DNA of 64,000 nt from UBA5359 sp002410925 [NCBI: bacterium UBP13_UBA5359] (lineage in GTDB: Bacteria; UBP13; UBA5359). The stretch lies in the NCBI GenBank assembly GCA_002410925.1, contig DHPR01000010.1, forward strand, positions 1 through 64,000. Direction: 5' to 3'. Under the pieces are notes generated by a model. The model had not been told where the DNA came from and made no database searches. It saw only the letters and a list, made by a program, of their open reading frames with translations. The translations under genes and the position numbers were made by a program. This document shows, one piece after another, positions 8,863 to 17,013 of this stretch. Each line of letters opens with the position of its first letter. Positions within the stretch are counted from its first letter, which is position 1.

Positions 8863-8977
8863 GTGCGTTTGAAAGCTTAGAAAACAGAAGTCAGAAGATT
8901 GGGGCGGGTTGTTTGGGATTTGAGTGCGGTTGCAAGTTGAGTCGGTTGCTCAGTGTTTGAGCTCGTTTGCATGTTAA
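8841..8977 (+). repeat. three degenerate ~40-bp copies of the FAH gene 3' end
   Basis: The last 22 coding bases plus 18 downstream (8841-8880) recur at 8902-8941 with about 70% identity (shared GGGCGGGT, TTT-A/G-AGTGCG and TTG-x-AAG blocks). A shorter copy (TTTGAGCTCGTTTGCATGTTAA) lies at 8943-8977. This accounts for part of the 344-base gap before the next gene. It looks like old tandem duplication of the gene tail. The rest (8978-9170) is AT-rich with no clear gene. Confidence 0.55.
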
Positions 8978-9170
8978 CGTTTAGCCTCTTATTATTATAC
9001 GGATTTGATGCTTTTAGAGCAGTTTTAAAATAATATGAAAATTATCTCATATTTGAAAGGGTTTCCGCATTGTATGTAGAATATGGCACGGGAAGACTAA
9101 TTTCCTATCATGAGTGGAAACTTCTAATTCGGATTATATCCGGGTTGAGAAGTAAAAAATAAGAAATATT

Positions 9171-9188
9171 CAATGTGAAGTCACATTG
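9171..9188. promoter_or_regulatory. 18-bp palindrome CAATGTGA-AG-TCACATTG
   Basis: A perfect 8-base inverted repeat with a 2-base centre directly upstream of the Gfo/Idh gene. The TGTGA/TCACA arms recall CRP/FNR-type or Rex-type half-sites, but the 2-base spacing differs from the CRP consensus of 6. It is probably a regulator-binding site in the 5' leader. Confidence 0.5.
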
Positions 9189-9206
9189 GAAATGGGGGAA
9201 GGTAAA

Positions 9207-10250
9207 GTGGAAGTAAAGGCAGGTATTATTGGTGCCGGTATCGGTCGTGTTCATCTGGAGGGCTACCAGGCGGCCGGAGCAGAGGTTGTAGCCCTGTGTG
9301 ATGCCAATGAGAGCAGAGCCAGGGAAACAGCGGAGAAGTATGGTGTCAGAAAGGTATATACGGATTACAAGGAGATGCTGAAGGATGTGGAAATCAATAC
9401 GATCAGCGTTTGTACTCCTAATTCCATGCATGCTCCCATGTCCATAGATGCTTTGGAAGCCGGCAGGCATGTCATCTGTGAAAAACCTTTATCAGTCAAC
9501 GCCGCCGAAGCACAGCAGATAGTGGATGCGGCGGCAAGGAGCGATAAGAAGTTTATGGTAGCCTTCTGCTATCGCTTCCGCGAAGATGCTCAGCTGATGA
9601 AGAAATTTGTCGAAGGCGGAGAGTTGGGACGTGTCTATTATGCCAAGACAGCCTGGCTGAGGCGACGCGGCATACCGGGTTTTGGCGGCTGGTTTACCAC
9701 CAAGGAGCTTTCCGGCGGCGGCCCTTTGATAGATTTAGGTGTGCATATGCTGGATCTGACCCTATGGCTGATGGGTAATCCCAAAGCGGTATCGGTCAGC
9801 GGTTCCGCTTACGCAGAGTTCGGGCCCTACGGCAGAGGAGCCGGAGGCTACGGTAGGGATAAGAATCTCGAAGGCAAGTATGATGTAGAGGATTTGGCCA
9901 TAGGCCTGATAAAGCTGGAGAATGGAGCTGCTTTGCACCTGGAGGCCAGTTGGGCTACTAACATTGAGAAAGATGACGGGCACAGCACATTGATGGGAAC
10001 GGAAGGCGGAGCCTGTCTTAATTTTGCTGAAGGCGGCTTCAAGCTGCATAAGGAGATGTATGGCCATCAGGTGGATGTCCTTCCGATAGTCAAGGCCGGG
10101 TCAGGTCATAAGGAGGAGATGGCCCATTTCGTGGAGTGCATCAGGGAAGATAAGGAACCGACGGCTACGGGAGAGCAGGGTCTGGAGATTATGCGTATTT
10201 TGGATGCTCTTTATGAATCTGCCGCCACAGGTAGAGAGGTAGTGCTGTAA
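9207..10250 (+). CDS. Gfo/Idh/MocA family oxidoreductase
   Basis: A 347-residue NAD(P)-dependent dehydrogenase. The N-terminal Rossmann domain begins at once (AGIIGAGIGRVHLEGY) and carries the hallmark EKPLSVNAAEA near residues 92-102; the C-terminal alpha/beta domain includes GGGPLIDLGVHMLDLTLWL. Such enzymes oxidise or reduce sugar hydroxyls. GTG 9207 is chosen because GGGGGAAGG sits at 9194-9202; starts at TTG 9186 or ATG 9192 would fall within or just after the palindrome and lack a ribosome-binding site. Three other Gfo/Idh-type genes or tails may exist in the window (18908, 29191, possibly 1-93). Confidence 0.88.
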   Translation: MEVKAGIIGAGIGRVHLEGYQAAGAEVVALCDANESRARETAEKYGVRKVYTDYKEMLKDVEINTISVCTPNSMHAPMSIDALEAGRHVICEKPLSVNAAEAQQIVDAAARSDKKFMVAFCYRFREDAQLMKKFVEGGELGRVYYAKTAWLRRRGIPGFGGWFTTKELSGGGPLIDLGVHMLDLTLWLMGNPKAVSVSGSAYAEFGPYGRGAGGYGRDKNLEGKYDVEDLAIGLIKLENGAALHLEASWATNIEKDDGHSTLMGTEGGACLNFAEGGFKLHKEMYGHQVDVLPIVKAGSGHKEEMAHFVECIREDKEPTATGEQGLEIMRILDALYESAATGREVVL

Positions 10251-10405
10251 GGCGGCAGCGATAAAAGCATTATGGGAAGGGCCGGTTCTACATTCTTGAC
10301 ATTAGTGGCAAGAAGGTAGGACCACCCTACCCTTGTGATCGGTACAACGGCTGCCTACAGTGTCGGCATTTCATCGGCATTTCAATTGGGAGGAGATAAA
10401 AATGA

Positions 10406-10528
10406 GTGCGCCAGGATAAGCTTGCGAGGCTCTTGCCGGTGAAAGTCCGGATTGGGAAGATCGCAAGCTCGGTTCTGCGAGGGGTATTGACTCTACCTTT
10501 CATGAATAAACGAACAAGGGGGAAAATT
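10406..10528 (+). mobile_element. possible 5' remnant of a group II intron
   Basis: The leader of the next gene holds GTGCGCCAGGATAAG at 10406, matching the conserved GUGCGCC-like 5' end of bacterial group II introns (compare Ll.LtrB). It is followed by a perfect 8-base stem (GCTTGCGA 10420-10427 with TCGCAAGC 10460-10467) enclosing CCGG-TGAAAGT-CCGG, a GGTGAAAGTCC motif seen in intron domain I. No reverse transcriptase or domain V is visible, so at most a stub remains. An excellent ribosome-binding site (GGGAGGAG) and an ATG sit immediately before it, as if a start codon had been interrupted. A different structured leader RNA is the alternative. Confidence 0.35.
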
Positions 10529-10531
10529 GAA

Positions 10532-11713
10532 ATGTCTACCCGACCATATGTTATTTCAAAAGATGAGTTTTGTTCAAGAGTCGAGAGGACGCAGGAGGCT
10601 ATGGTGGATGCCGGCCTGGATATCCTGATTACTTTCGGCAATGAAGCGGAGCCACAATATGTTCGTTATTATGCGGATTACTGGCCATCTTTTGAAACAG
10701 CCTCCGTCTGTATTCCTCTTGTTGGAGAACCGGTTCTTCTTATCGGCCCGGAAAGCGGAACATACAGCGCCTATTGGTCTAAAATAGAAGCGATAGAGCG
10801 CATCAAAGTTCTTCGGGAATCTTCCGAGCCCGAATACCCCGGTGAAAAGCTGAATACTCTTTACAATCTTTTCAATAGATATTTAAATGAGGATTCCATG
10901 CGCCGCATCGGCATTGTGGGATACCCCTTCATGAGTGCGCCCGTTTATAAGGCTATTTGCGAGACTGCTGCCGCATTCGGATGCGAGGTGGTCAGAGCGG
11001 AGCAACTGGTCATCAATTTAAAAATGATTAAAAGCCAACAGGAAGTTGCCATCATGAAGCATGCCGCTAAAATCAGCGAGCAGGCTCTGGGCAAGGTGTT
11101 GGAGATAATAAAACTCGGCATGACGGAAACGCAGGTAGTGGGCGAGGCCGAGCGGGAGATTCGTGCCCTGGGTGCAGAAAACGAGGCCTACCCCATGTGG
11201 TGCTTGTCCGGCGCCAATACCCAGCATGCTATCGGCCGTCCTGATGCTAATAAAGTGATTCATGAGGGTGAACTGGTGCAGCTCCAGTTCGGTGCCAGAG
11301 TAGCAGGATATGCCTCAAGCGTCGGCCGTCCGGTTGCCATGGGAAAGGTCAGTGATGAAATTCTGGAGTTGATGGATATAGGACTGGAAGCGCATCTGGC
11401 AACTATAGAATGTATGCGGGCGGGCATACCTGCCAAAGAGGTTGATCGCAGATATCGGGAGGTGCTGAAGAAGCGCGGCGCCGCCGGATGTAATCTCTAC
11501 GGGCCCTGTCACGGCTCCGGGCTGATGGAGGGCGAGCACCCCTGGATAGAATCTAATTCCGATTACTTGCTTAAAGAGAACATGACCTATTGCGTAGATA
11601 CCTTTCTGAAGCGCAACGGATACGGCTTACGCTGGGAAAATCAGGTCTGTGTCAAGGAAGGCGGCGTAGATCAATTTACCGATAAATATCTGAAGGTTAT
11701 GAGAATAGGCTGA
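10532..11713 (+). CDS. M24 family creatinase-like protein, second copy
   Basis: A 393-residue paralogue of the 6823 protein with the same two-domain layout (creatinase N-domain about 10-145, M24 domain about 160-390). The metal-Asp segment reads FGARVAGYASSVG, again lacking both Asp, while QHAIGRP (near residue 231), the PCHG His and the WENQV acidic position remain. It is therefore most likely a metal-independent, creatinase-type hydrolase or a binding protein. ATG 10532 has AAGGGGGAAAA at a good distance; a longer reading frame from 10406 would run through the leader structure and is not believed. Confidence 0.8.
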   Translation: MSTRPYVISKDEFCSRVERTQEAMVDAGLDILITFGNEAEPQYVRYYADYWPSFETASVCIPLVGEPVLLIGPESGTYSAYWSKIEAIERIKVLRESSEPEYPGEKLNTLYNLFNRYLNEDSMRRIGIVGYPFMSAPVYKAICETAAAFGCEVVRAEQLVINLKMIKSQQEVAIMKHAAKISEQALGKVLEIIKLGMTETQVVGEAEREIRALGAENEAYPMWCLSGANTQHAIGRPDANKVIHEGELVQLQFGARVAGYASSVGRPVAMGKVSDEILELMDIGLEAHLATIECMRAGIPAKEVDRRYREVLKKRGAAGCNLYGPCHGSGLMEGEHPWIESNSDYLLKENMTYCVDTFLKRNGYGLRWENQVCVKEGGVDQFTDKYLKVMRIG

Positions 11714-11736
11714 ATAGATATCGATCCAACGGAACG

Positions 11737-11775
11737 GTTTGCGGCGTGGGCAGACGAGCAGCCAACGCCGCAAAC
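11737..11775 (+). terminator. stem-loop after the second M24 gene, probable terminator
   Basis: GTTTGCGGCGT (11737-11747) pairs perfectly with ACGCCGCAAAC (11765-11775) around a 17-base loop, 24 bases after the stop. Only TTT follows, so termination may be weak. Confidence 0.5.
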
Positions 11776-11893
11776 TTTGAGAGGCCGGTTTGTGCAGCAT
11801 GACAGCGTTATATCGCGATGTCCGTCCGCCCTCTCATAATTCTTTATCCCGTTACAATTTTCACTAGATTCTATTTTTTTGTCTAATTTCCTA

Positions 11894-11922
11894 TTGACGC
11901 TCGTCACCCATGATGGTAATCT
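11894..11922 (+). promoter_or_regulatory. sigma70-type promoter candidate upstream of rex remnant
   Basis: TTGACG (11894-11899) and TAATCT (11917-11922) are 17 bases apart, 42 bases before the first recognisable Rex codon. It could have driven rex and perhaps still serves the hydrogenase genes. Confidence 0.35.
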
Positions 11923-11963
11923 ATATCGGGCTGCTAAAAATAACAGATGTTGATGTCGGATAA

Positions 11964-12502
11964 ATCCAGAAAAGACCGGTAACGGTAGCCAGAAAGCTGC
12001 TGGATTATCCCAAACATCCGGATGATTCGGATGCCGTCGGGGGCGCAGCGTATCTTCTCTCAGGAGATACGTCTCATCGCTGGGAGATGGCGGTGTCACA
12101 ATTGCACCGGGATATAAACTATTTAAGGCACTTTGGACATTTTTGGAACCGGCAGCCGGTTTGTAGCATATAATGGGCGCCGAGGAGCATCATAACATGG
12201 TGATCGGAGCCGGTAACCTGGGAAGAGTTGTGGCTGATTACGCCGATTTTAGTTGCCGAGATTTCTCTATCAAAGTCATATCTGATAATGATCTAAAAGC
12301 TATTGGTTCCAGGATAGGCACTTTTGTTGCCGCGGCTAGTGATAAAATTCACGAGGTCATACGCCGTCGCGGCATTGGCATAGGCATTATCTCTGTAGCG
12401 ATCTTAGCGGCTCCAGAGATAATACCTCCGGAAAATGTGCCGGGTATCGGTGTGGATGCCGATAAGAGCCGGCTTGCAAATTTCAAATTATCGGAGAGAT
12501 AG
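11964..12502 (+). pseudogene. rex: decayed redox-sensing repressor Rex
   Basis: Two pieces in different frames together resemble Rex (normally about 210 residues). Piece 1 (11964-12173) has the winged-helix start (I-x4-TVARKLLDY) and VSQLHRDINYLRHFG, then stops at TAA. Piece 2 (12173-12502) resumes in another frame with the NADH-binding motif VIGAGNLGRVVADY and IIS-VAILAAPEI, but lacks about 25 residues before a degraded end. The hinge linking the domains is also missing. Rex senses NADH/NAD+ and commonly represses hydrogenase and fermentation genes, and this remnant lies 77 bases before the NADH-linked hydrogenase operon. A sequencing error could explain one frameshift but not the missing segments. 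Confidence 0.7.
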
Positions 12503-12579
12503 GTCGATTGCTGAAGGCACGGTTGTTAGAGTCAAATATGTATAGCATAAAAAGCTTATAAACAAGGGGGTAAATTTTA

Positions 12580-13110
12580 ATGTCAACGGTAATGGATGCA
12601 GATGCCCTGGCTGAAGCCAGGGAGCTCAATGGGACGCTGCATAAATTTCGGCAGGTAAATGAGATCATTGACAGGCATGGCAAGGATCCGTCAAATCTCA
12701 TTGCTATTCTGCAAGAGGTGCAAGAGGAGTATCGCTATCTACCGGAGGAGATTATGACCTATATCTCCACCGTCATGGAGATACATCCTTCCAGCGTCTA
12801 CGGCGTAGCCACGTTTTATGCCCAGTTTTCGCTTGAACCCAAGGGGAAGCATATAATCAAAGTTTGTGACGGCACAGCCTGCCATGTTCGTAATTCCCAA
12901 TGGATTATCGACAGCCTTAGAGAGCATCTGCGTCTGAAACAGGGTGAACATACTACCAAAGATATGATCTTCACTCTTGAGACAGTAGCCTGTATAGGTG
13001 CCTGTGCCCTGGCTCCGGCCATGATGTTGGATGAAGAGATCTACGGACAGTTGACACCCGATAAGATTAAAGAAATTGTAGATAAGATTGCTGCCGAGGA
13101 GGAGAAATAA
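12580..13110 (+). CDS. hydC: hydrogenase subunit HydC (NuoE-like, [2Fe-2S])
   Basis: A 176-residue NuoE-type thioredoxin-fold protein with the four cluster Cys as C97-x4-C102 (CDGTAC) and C138-x3-C142 (CIGAC). The N-terminal helical bundle has the usual NLIAILQEVQEEYRYLP. With HydB and HydA it forms the cytoplasmic trimeric NADH/ferredoxin-linked [FeFe] hydrogenase. AAGGGGG precedes the ATG. Its TAA overlaps the hydB ATG by one base, showing translational coupling. The operon order hydC-hydB-hydA is standard. Confidence 0.92.
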   Translation: MSTVMDADALAEARELNGTLHKFRQVNEIIDRHGKDPSNLIAILQEVQEEYRYLPEEIMTYISTVMEIHPSSVYGVATFYAQFSLEPKGKHIIKVCDGTACHVRNSQWIIDSLREHLRLKQGEHTTKDMIFTLETVACIGACALAPAMMLDEEIYGQLTPDKIKEIVDKIAAEEEK

Positions 13111-15032
13111 TGAGTACCGCTAAAGTGGATATGAACTCTGTTCATAAAGATTATTGCCAGGCACTTAAACGTGAAAAGATACGTGTGGCGGTCTGTGCCG
13201 GCCTGGGCTGTATAGTCAACGGAGCGCTGAAGCTTTATGATGCTCTGGAAGCCGAAATCAAGGCCAAAGGCATATATGCAGATCTAAGTTACCTTTTGGA
13301 AGATGAGAGCAATAGCGGCTGCAGTGTAGTCAAAACCGGCTGTCAGGGGTTCTGCGAAGCTGGTGCTCTGATAAGGATAGAGCCGGCCGGCCTGGTATAT
13401 ATTCATGTCAAGCCGGAGGATGCAGCAGAGATCGCCGAGCGAACACTGCTGAAGGGTGAAATCATAGAACGATTGGCTTACAAGGCACCATATTCTGATA
13501 AGGCCGTAGCCGAGCGCAATGAAATACCGTTTTTCAGTGGACAGAAGCAGATAGTATTGCGTAATTGCGGCATCATAGATCCCAGCGATATAAGGGATTA
13601 TATTGCGCATGATGGTTACCTGGCCTTGCAGAAGGCTCTGAAAGAGATGAGCCGGGATCAAGTCATTGCCACTGTTATCGATTCCGGTCTCAAGGGGCGC
13701 GGCGGTGCAGGTTTCCCCGCCGGGCGCAAGTGGGCCTTTGCTAAAGCAGAGGAATCCGATACCAAATATATGGTCTGCAATGCTGATGAGGGCGATCCCG
13801 GAGCGTTCATGGATCGTAGCGTTCTGGAAGGCGATCCGCACTCGATAATTGAGGCTATGGCTATAGCCGGGTACGCCATTGGCGCCAGTCACGGTTATAT
13901 TTATGTCCGGGCTGAGTATCCTCTGGCGGTAGCCAGGTTGAAGCATGCCTTGAAAGAGGCCAGAGATAATGGTCTTCTGGGCAACGATATCCTGGGCAGC
14001 GGCTTTGACTTTGATATTAAGATTAAAGAGGGCGCCGGTGCCTTTGTTTGCGGCGAAGAATCGGCTCTGCTGGCCTCCATAGAGGGGAAGAGAGGAATGC
14101 CGCGTCCCAAACCGCCGTTTCCGGCTCAGAAGGGGCTTTGGGGATACCCGACGGTTATTAATAATGTAGAGACGCTGGCCAGCGTTCCGCTGGTAATTTT
14201 GCGTGGAGCCGAGTGGTTCAGCAGCTGCGGTGTAGGCAGGAGTACGGGAACTAAAACCTTTGCCCTCTCCGGCAAGGTTAGAAATACCGGCTTGGTAGAA
14301 GTTCCTATGGGTACAACCCTGCGGGATATGATCTTCAAGATCGGGGGAGGCATCCGGGATGACAAGCGGTTTAAGGCAGTGCAGATCGGTGGGCCTTCCG
14401 GCGGTTGCCTGACGGAGGAACATCTGGATCTGACTCTGGATTATGATTCGCTGGCCAAGGTGGGAGCCATCATCGGTTCCGGTGGTCTGGTGGTCATGGA
14501 TGAAGATACCTGTATGGTGGAAATGGCTCGTTTCTTCATGCATTTTACCCAGAGTGAATCCTGTGGCAAATGTGTTCCCTGTCGTGAGGGAACCAAGCGC
14601 ATGCTGGAGATACTGGAGAAGATAGTAGCCGGCAAAGGAACGATGGAGGATCTGGAATTGCTGGATGAGGTGGCCCGGATGGTCAAAGACGCCTCACTTT
14701 GCGGCCTTGGCAAGACGGCTCCAAACCCTGTTCTGACAATGATAAAGTACTTCCGTGACGAATATCTGGCTCATGTGGTGGATAAGCGTTGTCCGGCGGG
14801 ACAGTGCCAGGCATTCAAGTCTTACTATATTGATCCCGAGCTATGCAAGGGATGCGGCAAGTGCTCTCGCGGCTGCCCGGCCGGGGCTATATCCGGGAAG
14901 CCCAGGGAAGCCTATGGTATAGATACGGAGGCCTGCTTGAAGTGCGGCGCCTGCGTGGAGATGTGCCCCTTCGGGGCCATTGGCAAGGGGGACGGTCCCA
15001 AGAGCAAGGAGGATAATGAAAGAAATGGCTAA
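13110..15032 (+). CDS. hydB: hydrogenase subunit HydB (NuoF-like, FMN/NADH site)
   Basis: A 640-residue flavoprotein. Domains in order: N-terminal thioredoxin-like [2Fe-2S] domain (CAGLGC near 29-34 and later Cys pair), NuoF core with the FMN/NADH motif GRGGAGFPAGRKW near 196-208, [4Fe-4S] motif ESCGKCVPCREGT near 484-496, and a C-terminal two-cluster ferredoxin (CKGCGKCSRGCP, CLKCGACVEMCP). This extended NuoF is the hallmark of HydB in bifurcating group A3 hydrogenases, where it handles NADH and electron branching. The final 17 bases overlap hydA. Confidence 0.93.
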   Translation: MSTAKVDMNSVHKDYCQALKREKIRVAVCAGLGCIVNGALKLYDALEAEIKAKGIYADLSYLLEDESNSGCSVVKTGCQGFCEAGALIRIEPAGLVYIHVKPEDAAEIAERTLLKGEIIERLAYKAPYSDKAVAERNEIPFFSGQKQIVLRNCGIIDPSDIRDYIAHDGYLALQKALKEMSRDQVIATVIDSGLKGRGGAGFPAGRKWAFAKAEESDTKYMVCNADEGDPGAFMDRSVLEGDPHSIIEAMAIAGYAIGASHGYIYVRAEYPLAVARLKHALKEARDNGLLGNDILGSGFDFDIKIKEGAGAFVCGEESALLASIEGKRGMPRPKPPFPAQKGLWGYPTVINNVETLASVPLVILRGAEWFSSCGVGRSTGTKTFALSGKVRNTGLVEVPMGTTLRDMIFKIGGGIRDDKRFKAVQIGGPSGGCLTEEHLDLTLDYDSLAKVGAIIGSGGLVVMDEDTCMVEMARFFMHFTQSESCGKCVPCREGTKRMLEILEKIVAGKGTMEDLELLDEVARMVKDASLCGLGKTAPNPVLTMIKYFRDEYLAHVVDKRCPAGQCQAFKSYYIDPELCKGCGKCSRGCPAGAISGKPREAYGIDTEACLKCGACVEMCPFGAIGKGDGPKSKEDNERNG

Positions 15033-16767
15033 TGAAAACACTGTTATAATCAACGGCGAGCCGGTAGTCATAGAGGGTGAAGTCAATCTGTTGGAACTGG
15101 TGCAAAAGGCCGGCATCGAGCTGCCTACCTTCTGCTACCATTCCGAGCTGTCCGTTTACGGTGCCTGCCGTATGTGCCTGGTGGAAGTCAAAGGGCGCGG
15201 TCTGCAGGCTGCCTGCTCCACGCCTCCCGAGCCGGGTATGGAGATAGAGACCCATACGGAAAAGACGCAGAAGATCAGGCGTATGGTTTTGGAACTCTTA
15301 CTGGCTAATCATGACCGTGAATGCACTACCTGTGACAAGAGTACGGTTTGTAAGCTGCAGCAGCTTTCGCAACAGCTTAAATTAGATGATATTCGCTTCA
15401 AGAACAGAACCAAGCATCAGGAGAAAGACCTGAGCAGTCCTGCGCTGGTGCGCGATCCTAATAAATGCATTCTTTGCGGCGATTGTGTCAGAATGTGCGA
15501 TGAAATTCAGAGCATCGGCGTGTTGGATTTCGCCAACAGAGGCTCTGATGTTATTGTAGGCCCTGCCTTCAAAAAGAAGATCGGTGAAGTGGATTGCGTC
15601 AACTGTGGTCAGTGCGCCGCCGTCTGTCCTACCGGCGCCATAACTGTTCGTTCCCAGATGCAAAACGTCTGGCAGGCTATTCAGGATCCCTCCAAAACTG
15701 TTATCGCTCAGATAGCTCCGGCTATCAGAGTTACCGTTGGCGAGGCCTTCGGCCTGGGGCCTGATGCTCCGCTGATGGGTAAGATGGCTGCCTCCATGCG
15801 CAAAATGGGCTTTGATAAGGTTTATGACACCTGTCTGACGGCCGATCTTACTATCCTTGAAGAAACCAACGAATTTCTGCATCGGCTGCAGGAAGGCGGC
15901 AAGCTGCCTATCTTCACCTCCTGCTGCCCGGGCTGGGTAAAATTTGCCGAGCAATTCTATCCGGATCTGCTCGATAATCTCTCTACCTGCCGCTCGCCGC
16001 AGCAGATGTTCGGATCGCTGGCCAAGAATTATTATGCTGCTGAGCTAGGAATAGATCCTGAAGATCTTTATGTAGTCTCCGTTATGCCCTGCACGGCCAA
16101 GAAGTTTGAGGCGGCTCGTTCCGAATTCAGTAAGGACGGAGTGCCTGAAGTCGATGCTGTGTTGACCACTCAGGAACTGGTGGCTATGATCAAAGAGGCC
16201 GGGGTTCGTTTTAATGAAATCGAAGCCAGAGCATTGGATATGCCCTTCGGCTTTGCTACCGGAGCCGGTGTGATTTTCGGTAATTCCGGCGGTGTGGCAG
16301 AGGCCGTGCTGCGCTACGCTTATGAAAAGGTTACCGGCCAGGAACTGGCCGATGTAGACTTCAAGATCGTGCGCGGCCTGGAAGGCATCAAAGAGGCTGA
16401 AATCGCTCTGCCGGAGGTAACCCTCAGGCTGGCTGTAGTCAGCGGCCTGGGCAACGTCAGGAAGCTTATCGAGCGTATACGCAGCGGCGAGGCCCGCTAC
16501 GATATAGTGGAAGTTATGACCTGCCCGGGCGGCTGCATCGGCGGAGGCGGGCAGTTGCTGCCTAATAATATGGAGAACCGTGAACGGCGTACCCGGGAGC
16601 TTTATGCCATGGATGCCGGCATGCCTTTCCGCAAGAGCCAGGATAACCCTATCGTGGATAAGATCTACCAGAAGTGGCTCGGTGAACCCAACAGCCATGC
16701 CGCTCATGAGGCGCTGCATACCAGTTACAAATCCAGGCGCAGGATCGAGGATAGCATAGCCCGATAA
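15016..16767 (+). CDS. hydA: [FeFe] hydrogenase catalytic subunit HydA, group A3 type
   Basis: A 583-residue catalytic subunit. N-terminal [2Fe-2S] domain (C-x10-C-x2-C), His-ligated [4Fe-4S] (HDRECTTCDKSTVC), two further [4Fe-4S] motifs (CILCGDCVRMC, CVNCGQCAAVC), then the H-cluster motifs: L1 TSCCPGW, L2 MPCTAKKFE, L3 MTCPGGCIGGGGQ. All H-cluster Cys, including the proton-relay Cys in L1, are present. It evolves or oxidises H2, with electrons shared with ferredoxin and NADH. AAGGAGG at 15005-15011 favours ATG 15016 (15025 is the alternative). Maturases HydE/F/G are not in the window. Confidence 0.94.
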   Translation: MKEMANENTVIINGEPVVIEGEVNLLELVQKAGIELPTFCYHSELSVYGACRMCLVEVKGRGLQAACSTPPEPGMEIETHTEKTQKIRRMVLELLLANHDRECTTCDKSTVCKLQQLSQQLKLDDIRFKNRTKHQEKDLSSPALVRDPNKCILCGDCVRMCDEIQSIGVLDFANRGSDVIVGPAFKKKIGEVDCVNCGQCAAVCPTGAITVRSQMQNVWQAIQDPSKTVIAQIAPAIRVTVGEAFGLGPDAPLMGKMAASMRKMGFDKVYDTCLTADLTILEETNEFLHRLQEGGKLPIFTSCCPGWVKFAEQFYPDLLDNLSTCRSPQQMFGSLAKNYYAAELGIDPEDLYVVSVMPCTAKKFEAARSEFSKDGVPEVDAVLTTQELVAMIKEAGVRFNEIEARALDMPFGFATGAGVIFGNSGGVAEAVLRYAYEKVTGQELADVDFKIVRGLEGIKEAEIALPEVTLRLAVVSGLGNVRKLIERIRSGEARYDIVEVMTCPGGCIGGGGQLLPNNMENRERRTRELYAMDAGMPFRKSQDNPIVDKIYQKWLGEPNSHAAHEALHTSYKSRRRIEDSIAR

Positions 16768-16849
16768 TAATAACAACCATGCTGAATTCGATCTTTCCGT
16801 CTGCGTAGGCACCAGTTGCTATCAACGCGGTTCTTACGATATTCTGTGA
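16763..16849 (+). pseudogene. remnant of a thioredoxin-like [2Fe-2S] ferredoxin gene
   Basis: Directly after hydA, a frame without a start codon reads EFDLSVCVGTSCYQRGSYDI and stops at 16847-16849. C-V-G-T/S-S-C-x2-R/K-G-S-Y matches the N-terminal cluster motif of small (2Fe-2S) ferredoxin-domain proteins often found in hyd operons. Only about 20 residues remain, and the terminator follows at once. It looks like a gene reduced to its first motif. Confidence 0.5.
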
Positions 16850-16850
16850 A

Positions 16851-16885
16851 AGGGGGCTGCCTGGGAGCAGGCAGCCCCCTTTTTG
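16851..16885 (+). terminator. strong rho-independent terminator of the hyd operon
   Basis: A perfect 12-base stem (AGGGGGCTGCCT 16851-16862 with AGGCAGCCCCCT 16869-16880), a 6-base loop, and TTTTT. Confidence 0.92.
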
Positions 16886-16935
16886 CTGTCAGGCAGCTCC
16901 TGCGCTGTCCGGCTTGGAAGATAGGGCAGAGATGA

Positions 16936-16949
16936 CAAACATATGTTTG
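16936..16949. promoter_or_regulatory. 14-bp perfect palindrome CAAACATATGTTTG
   Basis: It lies 64 bases before the vapB-like gene. Toxin-antitoxin promoters often carry such palindromes for antitoxin binding; this role is inferred. Confidence 0.35.
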
Positions 16950-17013
16950 CAGTGTAGCCGGAACTAAAGATAACATTGATTTCAGTAGATAATACAGATA
17001 AATATATCATGAT

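Noticed and set aside
10406-10531. N-terminal extension of the second M24 protein
   Set aside because: The extra 42 residues are basic, unlike the paralogue, and would be translated through the structured leader; ATG 10532 has a proper ribosome-binding site.
12503-12579. Rex-type operator (TTGTTA ... TAAACAA) before hydC
   Set aside because: The half-sites are too far apart for a Rex box, so chance AT-rich sequence is more likely.
13284-14543. Long minus-strand open frame (419 codons) opposite hydB
   Set aside because: It lies wholly antisense to the well-supported hydB gene, has no recognisable domain, and its length follows from the codon usage of the opposite strand.
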